A stretch of 64,000 bases of DNA from Methylomonas sp. LW13. Lineage in GTDB: Bacteria; Pseudomonadota; Gammaproteobacteria; Methylococcales; Methylomonadaceae. The stretch spans positions 496,001-560,000 of the forward strand of contig NZ_CP033381.1 in the NCBI RefSeq assembly GCF_016865255.1, given 5' to 3'. Below, in pieces: positions 36,994 through 50,291 of the stretch. Both the position numbers and the translations under genes were made by a program. Every line of letters begins with the position of its first letter. The stretch's first letter is position 1. The notes below the pieces were generated by a model. That model made no database searches and had not been told where the DNA came from. It worked only from the letters and a program-made list of their open reading frames with translations.

Positions 36994-37252
36994 GTCTTTT
37001 CTTTTCTCCAACAAACCTGCCTGGGCTGTCCCGCTGTGTTTTGCGGTCATTTGTTATTAACGCTTTTTGTCAGCCGCATTTAGGGCTTTTTGTGCAAAAT
37101 TGTGTGATATGCCGCACTGTAGAGACATATTGTCGCGCGGCAATCGGCCACATTTTAAACGTTAGGATTCTTTGCTAGATTATCGCCAGCTCATGCGGGT
37201 TTGCATGGGCGTTAATCGTTCCCCCCGATAATCGAGAAGCCAAGGAGTTTTT

Positions 37253-37501
37253 ATGAAAAAAGCACACATGATGATAATAGCCGCTGCCGTTGCCGCGCTG
37301 GGTTTGACCACGGCGTTGAATGTTACTAATGCTAATGAAGCGGCTGGCGAGGATGTCAAAACCGTCGCTTGGTATGTGGCCAACATTAAAGAGGCGCGTA
37401 CCCAAAACCAAGCTTGTCACGATGATCCGGCTATTCAAGGCAGCGCTAATTGCGCTAATGCCCTGCACGCGCTGGAAATTACCTTCAAAGGTGGCAACTG
37501 A
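37253..37501 (+). CDS. Small exported protein, EexN-like
   Basis: 82 residues with AAGGAG before the ATG and a signal peptide of about 28 residues. The mature part VAWYVANIKEARTQNQACHDDPAIQGSANCANA follows the layout of EexN-type proteins (short helix, Cys, CxNA motif). Unlike the EexN lipoproteins, there is no lipobox Cys. The role is unknown; EexN itself is linked to plasmid entry exclusion. Confidence 0.6.
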   Translation: MKKAHMMIIAAAVAALGLTTALNVTNANEAAGEDVKTVAWYVANIKEARTQNQACHDDPAIQGSANCANALHALEITFKGGN

Positions 37502-37576
37502 TACCCGTTGAACCTATTCGGTTCGACAACTTGCCGGCCAAGACTTTACGAAATGATTAATCCAATTCTTACGTAT

Positions 37577-37679
37577 CGTCGCTCCCGCGAAGGCGGGAGC
37601 CCAGCGGCTATCCCGGATTCGCTGAGAATTCTTTAACGGTTGCGACCTTCTCGGGAATGACGAATCCAGGGAGTTTAAG
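37577..37679. repeat. Dispersed ~100-bp palindromic repeat (REP-like), copy 2
   Basis: This has the same ends as the copy at 2098-2198 (CGTCGCTCCCGCG and GGGAGTTTAAG), with CTCCCGC-GAAG-GCGGGAG at the left end. The remainder of the gene-free stretch 37502-38084 shows no other recognisable feature. Confidence 0.75.
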
Positions 37680-38084
37680 AGTCGGTTTGATAGAGGTTTT
37701 GAGCGGTTTGGTTTGAACCGAGATAATTGTTTTTGGCGGTCACTGCCGCCTGTTTTGTGACCGGGCAACCTCCTTTAATCGATTGTCCGGATAGCGTTTA
37801 CCGGCGTGCTTAGTTGACAGCTGTCGTCTAATTAGGCAAGCCGGCAAACGCAATGCAAATTCCCTCTTTCCGAGTGCTTTCTTTAGTCGCTGCGGATGAA
37901 TAGTCGCTAAAGCGCATGATTTTAGCGGTAACTTTTAAGTCCTTCCTTTCTTCATTTCCATAGCACGTGGTCGAGCGGCAAGTGAAGTCTCTGAGCTAGC
38001 GTCGGCTGCTACTGAAATAATTCTCAAAACTGAAAATCTGCTAAATTAACCTTTCAATTTGTCAGATAATTCGGCCATTAGACC

Positions 38085-38423
38085 ATGTACAAAGCCAGCC
38101 AAAATCAAATTCATATTTCTGCCAACTTGGGCGAATACGCTATTCCGCCGTTAAAAGATATGTTGGTGTTAGGCAAGGAGTCTCCGATTGGCTGCATCGC
38201 CATGCGCCGGGCAATCGAACTATTGGTAAAAGCGCCGTTTGAGCATATTGAGTTTGATGACGATGTGATCAGTGATCTTTTGGTAAGACAGAGCTTGCTA
38301 AAACGTATCAGCAAGGCTGCGTTAATCGATTTCGTGTTGACTCAGATAAAGCCCTTGATGAGTGCCGATGAAATATTGCATGCGGAGATGGATATTTCCG
38401 TTCAGCTAAATACCAAGTTATGA
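38085..38423 (+). CDS. Hypothetical protein coupled to a c-di-GMP enzyme
   Basis: 112 residues, soluble, mixed alpha/beta, with no signal peptide and no family I recognise. Its stop overlaps the start of the GGDEF-EAL gene by four bases (ATGA), so the two are translated together. A sensory or regulatory subunit of that enzyme is a fair guess from position alone. Confidence 0.7.
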   Translation: MYKASQNQIHISANLGEYAIPPLKDMLVLGKESPIGCIAMRRAIELLVKAPFEHIEFDDDVISDLLVRQSLLKRISKAALIDFVLTQIKPLMSADEILHAEMDISVQLNTKL

Positions 38424-40687
38424 AACAACTGGCGGTTGGCGATTGTTTATGGCCGCACGTTCGTCGGGTTATGGAGGAGGAGCGGCCTTGCAGCGTTGAG
38501 CGCAATATCGTTTTTGCCGTTTTTCGGGAAGCACCGGTGGAAGAGTTTTGCGGTTTGGCCACCGATCACGATATATCAAAACATCCCAATTGGATTTTTG
38601 CAGATTTGGTCGAGCATCGGCCTATGCTTAGTGTCGCTCCCAAGCTTGGCGTCCGCAAAGCGCTATGTCTGATGGATGAAAATCAGCTGGGAGCCTTGGC
38701 TGTGCTCAACAAAGGTCAATTCGTCGGCGTGGTTACCCGGCAAAGTATTTTGGAAGTTCTGCTGAACCGTGAGCGACTGCTGCTGAAAGAGACTATGCGC
38801 CTTAAAATTGCGGCGGAAACCAACCACGAGCAAACGGTGGTTTGGGTTGGGCGTCTGGCCGCATTGAACGACGCTGCGCGCAGCTTGCTGGGGGTGTTGG
38901 CCCATACATCAATCGAAACCGAGTTATTGCAGGCCGGCATTGATGCGCTTTGTAATTTGTTGGATGCTCGTTATGGTGCTATTGGGATAGTTGACAACGG
39001 CGGCGCGTTGACGGAGTTTATTTATGCCGGTATCAGCGACGAGCAAGCTCAGCAAATAGGTCATTTACCTGAGGGGAGGGGCTTGTTGGGGGTAGTCATT
39101 GAGGAAAACGTCTCCTTGAGGCTTGCGGATATGGGCAAGGACTCGCGCAGCGCCGGCTTTCCACCGCATCATCCGCAGATGACATCCTTATTGGCGGTGC
39201 CTATTTCTCATCAAGGCCGGGTGTATGGGCGTATCTATCTCAGCGATAAATACAGTGGTGAGCTGTTTACCAAGAACGATGAAGAGTTGGCGTTGAGTTT
39301 TGCGCATTCGTTGTCGCTAGTAATCGATAATGCCCGTGAAATTGAGGAAGTGAAACGCGCACGGCAACGCCTGGATTATATTGCCCATTTCGATGCGCTT
39401 ACCGAGTTGCCGAACCGGACTTTGTTAACCGATAGAGCGTTGCAGTTCATTACGCAAGCGCAGCGCAGGCAAGGCATTATCGCGTTTCTATTTCTCGATC
39501 TGGATAATTTCAAGGCGATCAACGATACCTTTGGGCATGCCGTGGGTGATGAATTACTCAGAGCTGTTGCCAAGCGAATTTCCGGTTGTTTGAGGGAAGG
39601 CGATACGCCCTCCAGGATGGGCGGGGATGAGTTTATTATTATGCTGCCCAATATTGCAGATAGTCTGGATGCCGCCAAAGTGGCCATCAAGATATTACAT
39701 GCCTTGAACGAGCCTTTACAGGTTCAACAGCATCAAATCTATTCAAGGGCCAGTATTGGTATCAGTATTTATCCGGATAATTCGCTTTCGTTCGACGAAT
39801 TGCTGGCGCAGGCCGACTCTGCTTTGTATCACGCCAAAAAATTGGGCAAAAATAATTATCAGTTTTTTACCCCGGAAATGAACAGCGCCGCTCAGCATTA
39901 TCTGAAGCTCGAGCATCATTTGCGTCAGGCCTTGGAGTTGGGCGAACTTGTATTGCACTATCAGCCGCAGGTGAAAATCGATAACGGTTGCATCATCGGT
40001 ATGGAGGCCTTGATTCGTTGGCACAATCACGCCATGGGTATCGTCATGCCGGATCAATTCATCGGCTTGGCTGAAGAAACCGGGCTGATCGTGCCAATTG
40101 GGGCTTGGGTATTGCGAACTGCATGCAAACAGGCACGGGCCTGGCAGTTGGCCGGTATGCCGATTCGAATTGCGGTCAATTTGTCCGGACGGCAGTTTCA
40201 CCGTTTCCAAGATCAGCGTCAGCTGCTGGATGTAGTGTTGGATGTGCTGAAAGAAACCGAGCTTTCGCCGGAGTTGTTGGAGTTAGAGATTACCGAAAGC
40301 ATCTTGATGCATAAGCTGGATACGACGCTGGACACGCTGAATCAGATCAAGCAGCTGGGAGTGCGGATTTCGGTGGATGATTTCGGTACCGGTTATTCTT
40401 CGCTCAGTTATTTGAAACGTTTTCCGCTCGATACCTTAAAAATCGATAAATCGTTCGTGAAGGATATTTGCACCGACGCCAACGATAGAGCGATTGTGTC
40501 GGCTATTTCGGCCATGGCGGGCCAGTTGAAGCTGGAACTGGTGGCCGAAGGCGTCGAAGATCAGAGTCAGTTGGATTTTTTGGGTGGACAGCAGTGCAAT
40601 TACGGACAAGGGTATTTTTTCAGCAAACCCGTGCCGGCCGAGCAGGCGTCGGCCTTGTTGCGGCAGTCCTTGCTGGGCCGGCAATAA
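38420..40687 (+). CDS. CBS-GAF-GGDEF-EAL signalling protein
   Basis: 755 residues. A CBS-like part lies at ~50-120, a GAF domain at ~150-310 (NLLDARYGAIGIVDNGG, LLAVPISHQGRVYGRIYL), GGDEF at ~325-480 with an intact MGGDEF loop, and EAL at ~495-750 with [19 protein letters not shown] and AEGVED. Both cyclase and phosphodiesterase sites look complete, so it may make or break c-di-GMP depending on the GAF and CBS ligands. No membrane segment is seen. Confidence 0.92.
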   Translation: MKQLAVGDCLWPHVRRVMEEERPCSVERNIVFAVFREAPVEEFCGLATDHDISKHPNWIFADLVEHRPMLSVAPKLGVRKALCLMDENQLGALAVLNKGQFVGVVTRQSILEVLLNRERLLLKETMRLKIAAETNHEQTVVWVGRLAALNDAARSLLGVLAHTSIETELLQAGIDALCNLLDARYGAIGIVDNGGALTEFIYAGISDEQAQQIGHLPEGRGLLGVVIEENVSLRLADMGKDSRSAGFPPHHPQMTSLLAVPISHQGRVYGRIYLSDKYSGELFTKNDEELALSFAHSLSLVIDNAREIEEVKRARQRLDYIAHFDALTELPNRTLLTDRALQFITQAQRRQGIIAFLFLDLDNFKAINDTFGHAVGDELLRAVAKRISGCLREGDTPSRMGGDEFIIMLPNIADSLDAAKVAIKILHALNEPLQVQQHQIYSRASIGISIYPDNSLSFDELLAQADSALYHAKKLGKNNYQFFTPEMNSAAQHYLKLEHHLRQALELGELVLHYQPQVKIDNGCIIGMEALIRWHNHAMGIVMPDQFIGLAEETGLIVPIGAWVLRTACKQARAWQLAGMPIRIAVNLSGRQFHRFQDQRQLLDVVLDVLKETELSPELLELEITESILMHKLDTTLDTLNQIKQLGVRISVDDFGTGYSSLSYLKRFPLDTLKIDKSFVKDICTDANDRAIVSAISAMAGQLKLELVAEGVEDQSQLDFLGGQQCNYGQGYFFSKPVPAEQASALLRQSLLGRQ

Positions 40688-40700
40688 GTCCTGGCCGCAC

Positions 40701-42038
40701 TTAGTTTCTTGCAGCCTGTTTCGGATCGATGGCTTTAACGTCCATGTCGAAATTCTGCTTGATGCGTTGCGCTACGGTTTTGGCTTCTTTCTTGTTCTTA
40801 AACGGTCCGGCAACCACTTGAAAGCCACCATCTTTGGCAATTTTTCGGGCAGGAATCGGCGGTCCTTGGTGATTGAGCATGGCTGCCAGCTTTTGGGCGT
40901 CGGTCTCATTTTCGAAGCTGGCGGCCAGAATGGACCAGTCGCTGTCGCTCAATTCGTTGATGACCGGTTGGCCGTAGAATTGCTCAGGATGGGCAAGTTG
41001 CACCGCATCCGCTGTTAATTCGGGTAGATCCGCACTGCCGGGTAGTACTGGAGTGGGGACGCCGTCGGCACGTTGCAAGATGCGCTCAACTTTACTCCAA
41101 TCAACCGTTGCTTGCTTTTCGGATGCTAGTTGTTGCAATTTTTTCCGAATGTCTTTTTGCAGCTGTTTTTGTTGTTTTTCCCATTTGTCTAGGGGTCGAT
41201 GGGCTTCCAGATAAAGCATGTCATCTTGCCAGGTTGCCATGTAGGGCTGGTGGACGATACGAACCGGGGTGCCGACTTCTACTTTGTTGAATAGGACTTC
41301 TATATCTTCAGGATATAGCTGCACGCAGCCGTGACTGACTTGTAAACCAATCCCGTAAGGCTTGTTGGTGCCGTGGATCAAATAGCCGCTGAAACCCAAG
41401 GGCATGGCGTAGCTGCCCAAAGGGTTGTCCGGGCCGGAACGTATCACTTTTGGTAGAGGGTCCCCTAATGCCTGATGTTCGCGGTGAATCGATTCCGGCA
41501 CCGTCCAGTCCGGATTGGCCTTTTTTGCGACAATTTGGGTTTGTCCTAACGGCGTGTTCCAGCCTTGGCGGCCAATGCCGACTGGATAAGTCAGTACGGT
41601 ATTGGCTTGATTTTTGGGGTAATAGAACATGCGCATATTCGCCAGATTCAACACGATGCCTTTGCGCGGAGCGTCTGGGAGTACGAAACGCAATGGCAGC
41701 AACACTGTTTGCTCGGCGGGCAAGGTCCATGGATCGAGATGGGCATTGGCGATGGTAATGTCGTTGTAACCCAAGCCGTAATGGCGGCCGATGTCGGACA
41801 GCGTATCGTTTTCGCGGCTGTTGATACTGGCTAGCGTACCGACCATGCCTTGGCCGCTGCTCAGGTTAAACTCATGACTGGCAATACTGTCCGGTTTGGA
41901 GTTCCAGACTATGTGTTCCGGTTGGTTGTCGGAAAACAACGGTATGCTTTGGCAACCGCTAAGCAAGGCGCTGACGACTGCCACAACGAAGACTAGCGGT
42001 ATCGGTAAAACAGTACGGTTTTGAATGACTGCTGACAT
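40701..42038 (-). CDS. L,D-transpeptidase lipoprotein with LysM and SPOR domains
   Basis: 445 residues. A signal peptide ends in the lipobox LLSGC. A LysM-like segment (ENDTLSDIGRHYGLGYNDI) follows, then the YkuD catalytic domain with the nucleophile Cys in HGTNKPYGIGLQVSHGCVQL. A Lys/Gln-rich coiled coil and a C-terminal SPOR domain (~residues 365-435) end it. It would cross-link peptidoglycan or attach proteins to it. The YkuD-plus-SPOR combination suggests recruitment to septal glycan. It is convergent with the signalling gene. Confidence 0.9.
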   Translation of the reverse strand: MSAVIQNRTVLPIPLVFVVAVVSALLSGCQSIPLFSDNQPEHIVWNSKPDSIASHEFNLSSGQGMVGTLASINSRENDTLSDIGRHYGLGYNDITIANAHLDPWTLPAEQTVLLPLRFVLPDAPRKGIVLNLANMRMFYYPKNQANTVLTYPVGIGRQGWNTPLGQTQIVAKKANPDWTVPESIHREHQALGDPLPKVIRSGPDNPLGSYAMPLGFSGYLIHGTNKPYGIGLQVSHGCVQLYPEDIEVLFNKVEVGTPVRIVHQPYMATWQDDMLYLEAHRPLDKWEKQQKQLQKDIRKKLQQLASEKQATVDWSKVERILQRADGVPTPVLPGSADLPELTADAVQLAHPEQFYGQPVINELSDSDWSILAASFENETDAQKLAAMLNHQGPPIPARKIAKDGGFQVVAGPFKNKKEAKTVAQRIKQNFDMDVKAIDPKQAARN

Positions 42039-42296
42039 GTTTATGATAGGCGCAGATAGTGACGGAGCGGATGGTTGAAGGTAAGCGATCCAAATTAAAA
42101 TCAGATGAAGGCGGCATTAAGTCTTAATTAAGAATTAACTATTAAGGCTAATTGTTAAGTCGTTACGATAAAGCATTATTCTGCAAGAGAAAACTATTTT
42201 TTAATAATGGGGCGGATTTAATGGCGTCCTTTTAAGGTGTTATCATATTCACACTATTTTGCTTGGTTATTATTTCCCCTTACTTCGGAGTTCCGC

Positions 42297-43388
42297 ATGG
42301 CGAGCATTGACAAAACGGCTGTCGAAAATTTACTTAAACACTTTATCGATCCGAATGTGGAAACCGATTTGGTGTCGGCAAAATCCGTTAAGAAAATCAG
42401 TGTGGATGGCAATGATGTCAGCGTCGTTATCGAGTTGGGTTACCCCGCTAAAAGTTATCTTGAAGAACTGAAGGGGGCGGTAACACAGCGTCTGCAAACT
42501 TTGCCGGACGTTGGCAAACTGGATGTGTCGGTCAGTTTCAATATCGTTTCGCACTCGGTGCAAAAGGCGCTGAAACCCTTGCCGAATGTGAAAAACATCA
42601 TCGCGGTGGCCTCCGGCAAGGGCGGGGTGGGCAAGTCCACCACTTCCGTGAATCTTGCTCTGGCCTTGGCGGCGGAAGGCGCCAATGTCGGTATTCTGGA
42701 TGCCGATATTTACGGCCCCAGCATTCCGACCATGCTGGGCTTGTCCGGTAAGCCCGATAGCCCGGACGGCAAAAGCATGTTGCCGAAAATCTCGTTCGGT
42801 GTGCAGACCATTTCCATAGGCTATTTGATTGACCCGGACCAGCCTATGATCTGGCGTGGCCCGATGGTTACCGGGGCATTGCAACAATTGTTGAATCAAA
42901 CGCAATGGCAGGATGTGGATTATCTGATTATCGATCTGCCGCCCGGTACCGGCGATATTCAGCTAACGCTGGCGCAACAGATTCCGGTCAGCGGCGCGGT
43001 GATCGTGACCACGCCACAGGATATTGCGCTAATCGATGCACAACGCGGCTTGGGGATGTTCGAAAAGGTCAACGTGCCGATATTGGGGCTAGTGGAGAAT
43101 ATGAGTGTGCATATTTGCAGTAATTGCGGGCATGAAGAAGCGATTTTCGGCCAAGGTGGTGGCGTGGCGATGGCGGTCAAGAATAAGCTGGATTTGCTGG
43201 GGTCTTTGCCGTTGGATATACGGATTCGCGAGTACGCCGATAGCGGCAGGCCTACAGTGGTGGCCGATCCGGATGGCCGGCCGGCGCAAATCTACAAAGC
43301 GATTGCCCGGAAAATGGCCGCCAAGTTGGCGATGCGCGCGCGGGATTACAGCGGCCGGTTTCCGAATATTGTTATCCAGAATACTTGA
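42297..43388 (+). CDS. apbC: Iron-sulfur cluster carrier ApbC (Mrp)
   Basis: 363 residues from an ATG with CGGAG upstream. A DUF59-like N-terminal domain (residues 1-95) is followed by the ParA-type ATPase with the deviant Walker A SGKGGVGKSTTSVNLALALA. The cluster-binding CSNC lies in VHICSNCGHEEAIFG. It delivers Fe-S clusters to apoproteins. The 258 bp before it are AT-rich and should hold its promoter. Confidence 0.95.
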   Translation: MASIDKTAVENLLKHFIDPNVETDLVSAKSVKKISVDGNDVSVVIELGYPAKSYLEELKGAVTQRLQTLPDVGKLDVSVSFNIVSHSVQKALKPLPNVKNIIAVASGKGGVGKSTTSVNLALALAAEGANVGILDADIYGPSIPTMLGLSGKPDSPDGKSMLPKISFGVQTISIGYLIDPDQPMIWRGPMVTGALQQLLNQTQWQDVDYLIIDLPPGTGDIQLTLAQQIPVSGAVIVTTPQDIALIDAQRGLGMFEKVNVPILGLVENMSVHICSNCGHEEAIFGQGGGVAMAVKNKLDLLGSLPLDIRIREYADSGRPTVVADPDGRPAQIYKAIARKMAAKLAMRARDYSGRFPNIVIQNT

Positions 43389-43431
43389 GTTTGATGGCAG
43401 GCGACTTGGCGAGCAGCTAAGTCGCCTGGTT

Positions 43432-45601
<2,170 letters not shown>

Positions 45602-45616
45602 CTACCGGTATAAACA

Positions 45617-45645
45617 AAAAAGCCCCGCTGAAAACGAGGCTTTTC
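45617..45645 (-). terminator. Hairpin between rpmA and obgE
   Basis: On the minus strand AAGCCTCGTTTTCAGCGGGGCTT folds and is followed by a T run; the plus strand also has a T-rich side. It probably ends part of the rplU-rpmA transcripts before obgE, and works in both directions. Confidence 0.7.
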
Positions 45646-45679
45646 TTTTCAGTTGTGCCAATCAGCACAGCCAAGAAAT

Positions 45680-45937
45680 TTACGCTGCTGCAATGCTGAC
45701 GTATTTGCGGTTTTTAGGACCTTTTTCTTCAAAAACCACTTTGCCATCGACTGTTGCAAACAAGGTGTGGTCTTTGCCGATACCGACATTGGTGCCAGGG
45801 TGAAACTGGGTGCCGCGTTGACGGACCAGAATGTTGCCGGCTTTAACCACTTGACCACCGAAACGTTTGACACCGAGGCGCTGAGCCTGAGAGTCGCGGC
45901 CGTTACGAGTACTACCACCTGCCTTCTTATGAGCCAT
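45680..45937 (-). CDS. rpmA: 50S ribosomal protein L27
   Basis: 85 residues, typical: [20 protein letters not shown], then [20 protein letters not shown]. The N-terminus reaches the peptidyl transferase centre. It is 17 bases downstream of rplU. Confidence 0.97.
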   Translation of the reverse strand: MAHKKAGGSTRNGRDSQAQRLGVKRFGGQVVKAGNILVRQRGTQFHPGTNVGIGKDHTLFATVDGKVVFEEKGPKNRKYVSIAAA

Positions 45938-45954
45938 TTCTTATCCTCGTTATA

Positions 45955-46266
45955 TTAAGCAGAAATGCCAGTAATCTGGATTTCTGTGTAGTATTGACGA
46001 TGCCCCATTTGTTTCATGTGGTGCTTACGTCTTCTGAATTTAATGATTCTGACTTTTTTGTGTCTGCCCTGGGAAACCACGGTTGCAGTCACTTTGCCGC
46101 CTTCGACAAATGGCTGACCTACTTTTACGGAGTCGCCGGATTGGACCATCAGTACTTTGTCGAACTCTACGCTGTCGCCTGCGCCCAACTCAAGTTTTTC
46201 TATTTTTAAGGTAGTACCCTCTGCGACCCGATACTGTTTACCACCTGTTTGAATTACCGCATACAT
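45955..46266 (-). CDS. rplU: 50S ribosomal protein L21
   Basis: 103 residues from the ATG at 46266 ([17 protein letters not shown]); an upstream in-frame start would add six residues foreign to the family. The C-terminal [22 protein letters not shown] binds 23S rRNA. It is divergent from ispB, as in many gammaproteobacteria. Confidence 0.97.
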   Translation of the reverse strand: MYAVIQTGGKQYRVAEGTTLKIEKLELGAGDSVEFDKVLMVQSGDSVKVGQPFVEGGKVTATVVSQGRHKKVRIIKFRRRKHHMKQMGHRQYYTEIQITGISA

Positions 46267-46472
46267 CAGCGTAAGCTCCATCAAGCATAATCTGTTAATA
46301 GTGAACAGAGGATTATATTTTTTATTTAAGTCACAGTCAAACTAAAATTCCAGGGGAAGCCTGCTGTCTAACAGGTCTATGCGGGGAGTACTATTGACAC
46401 TAATCAGTATTCTTCATAGCATGACCGGTTATTCACGTTATAAGCTAACGAGCGACAAGTTCACAACATCAC

Positions 46473-47477
46473 ATGATAGCTAAAGTTTCAACGCCAGCGT
46501 CAGTCACTATAGACTTCGATTCCATCAAAAATTTAACCAGTGCGGAAACTCAAGCCGTCGACCGGTTGATTTTAGAGGAACTGAGTTCCGATGTTGTGCT
46601 GATTAATCAAATTGGGCATTACATAATCGGTAATGGCGGAAAAAGATTACGACCGATGCTTTTGCTGTTGGCGGCAAAAGCCTTGGGCAAGGTTGATGAC
46701 CATCATCTGATTTTGGCAGCAGTGATCGAATTCATCCATACCGCGACGTTGTTGCACGACGATGTGGTCGACGAATCGGCTCTGCGGCGCGGCAAGGAGT
46801 CGGCGAATGCGGTGTGGGGCAACGCGGCTAGCGTGCTGGTAGGTGATTATTTGTACTCCAGTGCCTTCGAAATGATGGTCCGCACCGATAACATGCGGGT
46901 GATGGCCATTATGTCCAAAACCACCACCGCGATTGCCGAGGGTGAGGTGTTGCAATTGTTAAATTGCAACAATCCGGAGACCAGCGAAGCCCGGTATTTG
47001 GAAGTTATTGCTCGCAAAACTGCCATTTTGTTCAGTACCGCCACGCGCTTGGCGGCAGTCGTTTCAGCGACAGACTCGGCTACGGAAGAAGCGTTGGCGG
47101 TTTATGGTCAGCAATTGGGTGTGGCGTTTCAGTTGATAGATGATGCATTGGATTACAAAGCCAATAGCGAAGAACTGGGTAAAAACTTGGGTGACGACCT
47201 GGCTGAAGGTAAGCCTACCTTGCCGTTGATCTATGCCATCCAGCACGGGAACGAGCAGCAGGCTAAAATTGTGGTCGATGCGATCCGGCAAGGTTCGCGC
47301 GAGGCGTTTAACGATGTCTATGAAGTAGTTAAGGCCACCAACGCCATAGAATACACAGAGCAATGTGCGGACAGGGCCGCTGCGAAGGCGATTGCCGCAC
47401 TACAATGCCTGCCTGATTCCGATTACAAACAGGCTCTTGAAGAGTTGGCGCGCTTCTCGGTGCAGCGCAGTCACTGA
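46473..47477 (+). CDS. ispB: Octaprenyl (long-chain) diphosphate synthase
   Basis: 334 residues. The first Asp-rich motif is LLHDDVVDE (DDxxD) and the second is QLIDDALDYKAN; GGKRLRPMLLLL is the usual N-terminal signature. It makes the quinone side chain. The 206 bp between it and the divergent rplU should contain both promoters. The N-terminal ten residues are not conserved, so the start could be slightly downstream. Confidence 0.95.
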   Translation: MIAKVSTPASVTIDFDSIKNLTSAETQAVDRLILEELSSDVVLINQIGHYIIGNGGKRLRPMLLLLAAKALGKVDDHHLILAAVIEFIHTATLLHDDVVDESALRRGKESANAVWGNAASVLVGDYLYSSAFEMMVRTDNMRVMAIMSKTTTAIAEGEVLQLLNCNNPETSEARYLEVIARKTAILFSTATRLAAVVSATDSATEEALAVYGQQLGVAFQLIDDALDYKANSEELGKNLGDDLAEGKPTLPLIYAIQHGNEQQAKIVVDAIRQGSREAFNDVYEVVKATNAIEYTEQCADRAAAKAIAALQCLPDSDYKQALEELARFSVQRSH

Positions 47478-47481
47478 GCGT

Positions 47482-47886
47482 TTACAGCTTATCCGGCATC
47501 GCAGTTAGTTGCTGGATGGACGATAGTAGCGGCGAATACAGTTTTTCGATTTTATCGAGCAACTGTTGGAAAAACTCGCCTACTTCGCCCGATTCTTGAT
47601 CAGCATGAGCTGCAAACAGTCGTTGTTCCAGTGTGCTGATCGGATCGCTATCGATTAGCTCGTCCAATATCTCCAGTATCTCCGATTCTGCCAGGGTGGC
47701 GTTAAATTCTGCCTTTTTTAAGCCGGCTAATTGGCGGTTTAATGTCTCGATGTTTGTTTTTAGGTTTAGCGCCAGTTTGTTTGTGTCTGCAAGCAAGCTT
47801 AAATCGCTGGTCAAAAATACTAACTGATTTACTGAGTCCTCTATGTCGTTGAGCAGGCGTTTGCTTTGCTTTTTTTGGGATGCCAT
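47482..47886 (-). CDS. Hypothetical helical coiled-coil protein
   Basis: 134 residues, rich in Leu, Asp, Glu and Lys, predicted all-helical (NKLALNLKTNIETLNRQLAGLKK; ILEILDELIDSD). There is no signal peptide or known domain. It is convergent with ispB, 4 bases apart. The function is unknown. Confidence 0.65.
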   Translation of the reverse strand: MASQKKQSKRLLNDIEDSVNQLVFLTSDLSLLADTNKLALNLKTNIETLNRQLAGLKKAEFNATLAESEILEILDELIDSDPISTLEQRLFAAHADQESGEVGEFFQQLLDKIEKLYSPLLSSIQQLTAMPDKL

Positions 47887-48084
47887 GTTTTCTCCTGTTT
47901 TTTAGTGCGTTGATTGCTGCGGCGGCATATGCTCTGGTTTGGCTGTGAATGCTTATGATAGCAAGAGCGCCGGGAGGGATTGATGAGCTTTAAAACCCAT
48001 TGTTTTATAAGCTTTTTGCGCCTTGGGAGCTTGGCGCTGCGCTTGCAATTGGCTCGATTATCATTTAACTTAGCAAGTCACCTG

Positions 48085-50090
<2,006 letters not shown>

Positions 50091-50106
50091 TTCTTGTCCT
50101 ATTCGT

Positions 50107-50132
50107 CGGCGGTGCTGTTCTTGGCACCGCCG
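50107..50132 (+). terminator. Hairpin after thiC
   Basis: CGGCGGTGC at 50107-50115 pairs with GCACCGCCG at 50124-50132. The tail has few T, so it may be a weak terminator. Confidence 0.6.
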
Positions 50133-50291
50133 GCCGTTCCAAATGATCGCTAGCTTAAAAACAGCGCTTGGCGGCATGCCAATATAACCATGTTAAAGTC
50201 TTGGGCATGGCTTGATGAGTTTGGATAAAATCCTTACTTCATCTATAGTTGCAGCACTTAGTTGCAGTAAAACCAATCCAGACTTTTTTTC

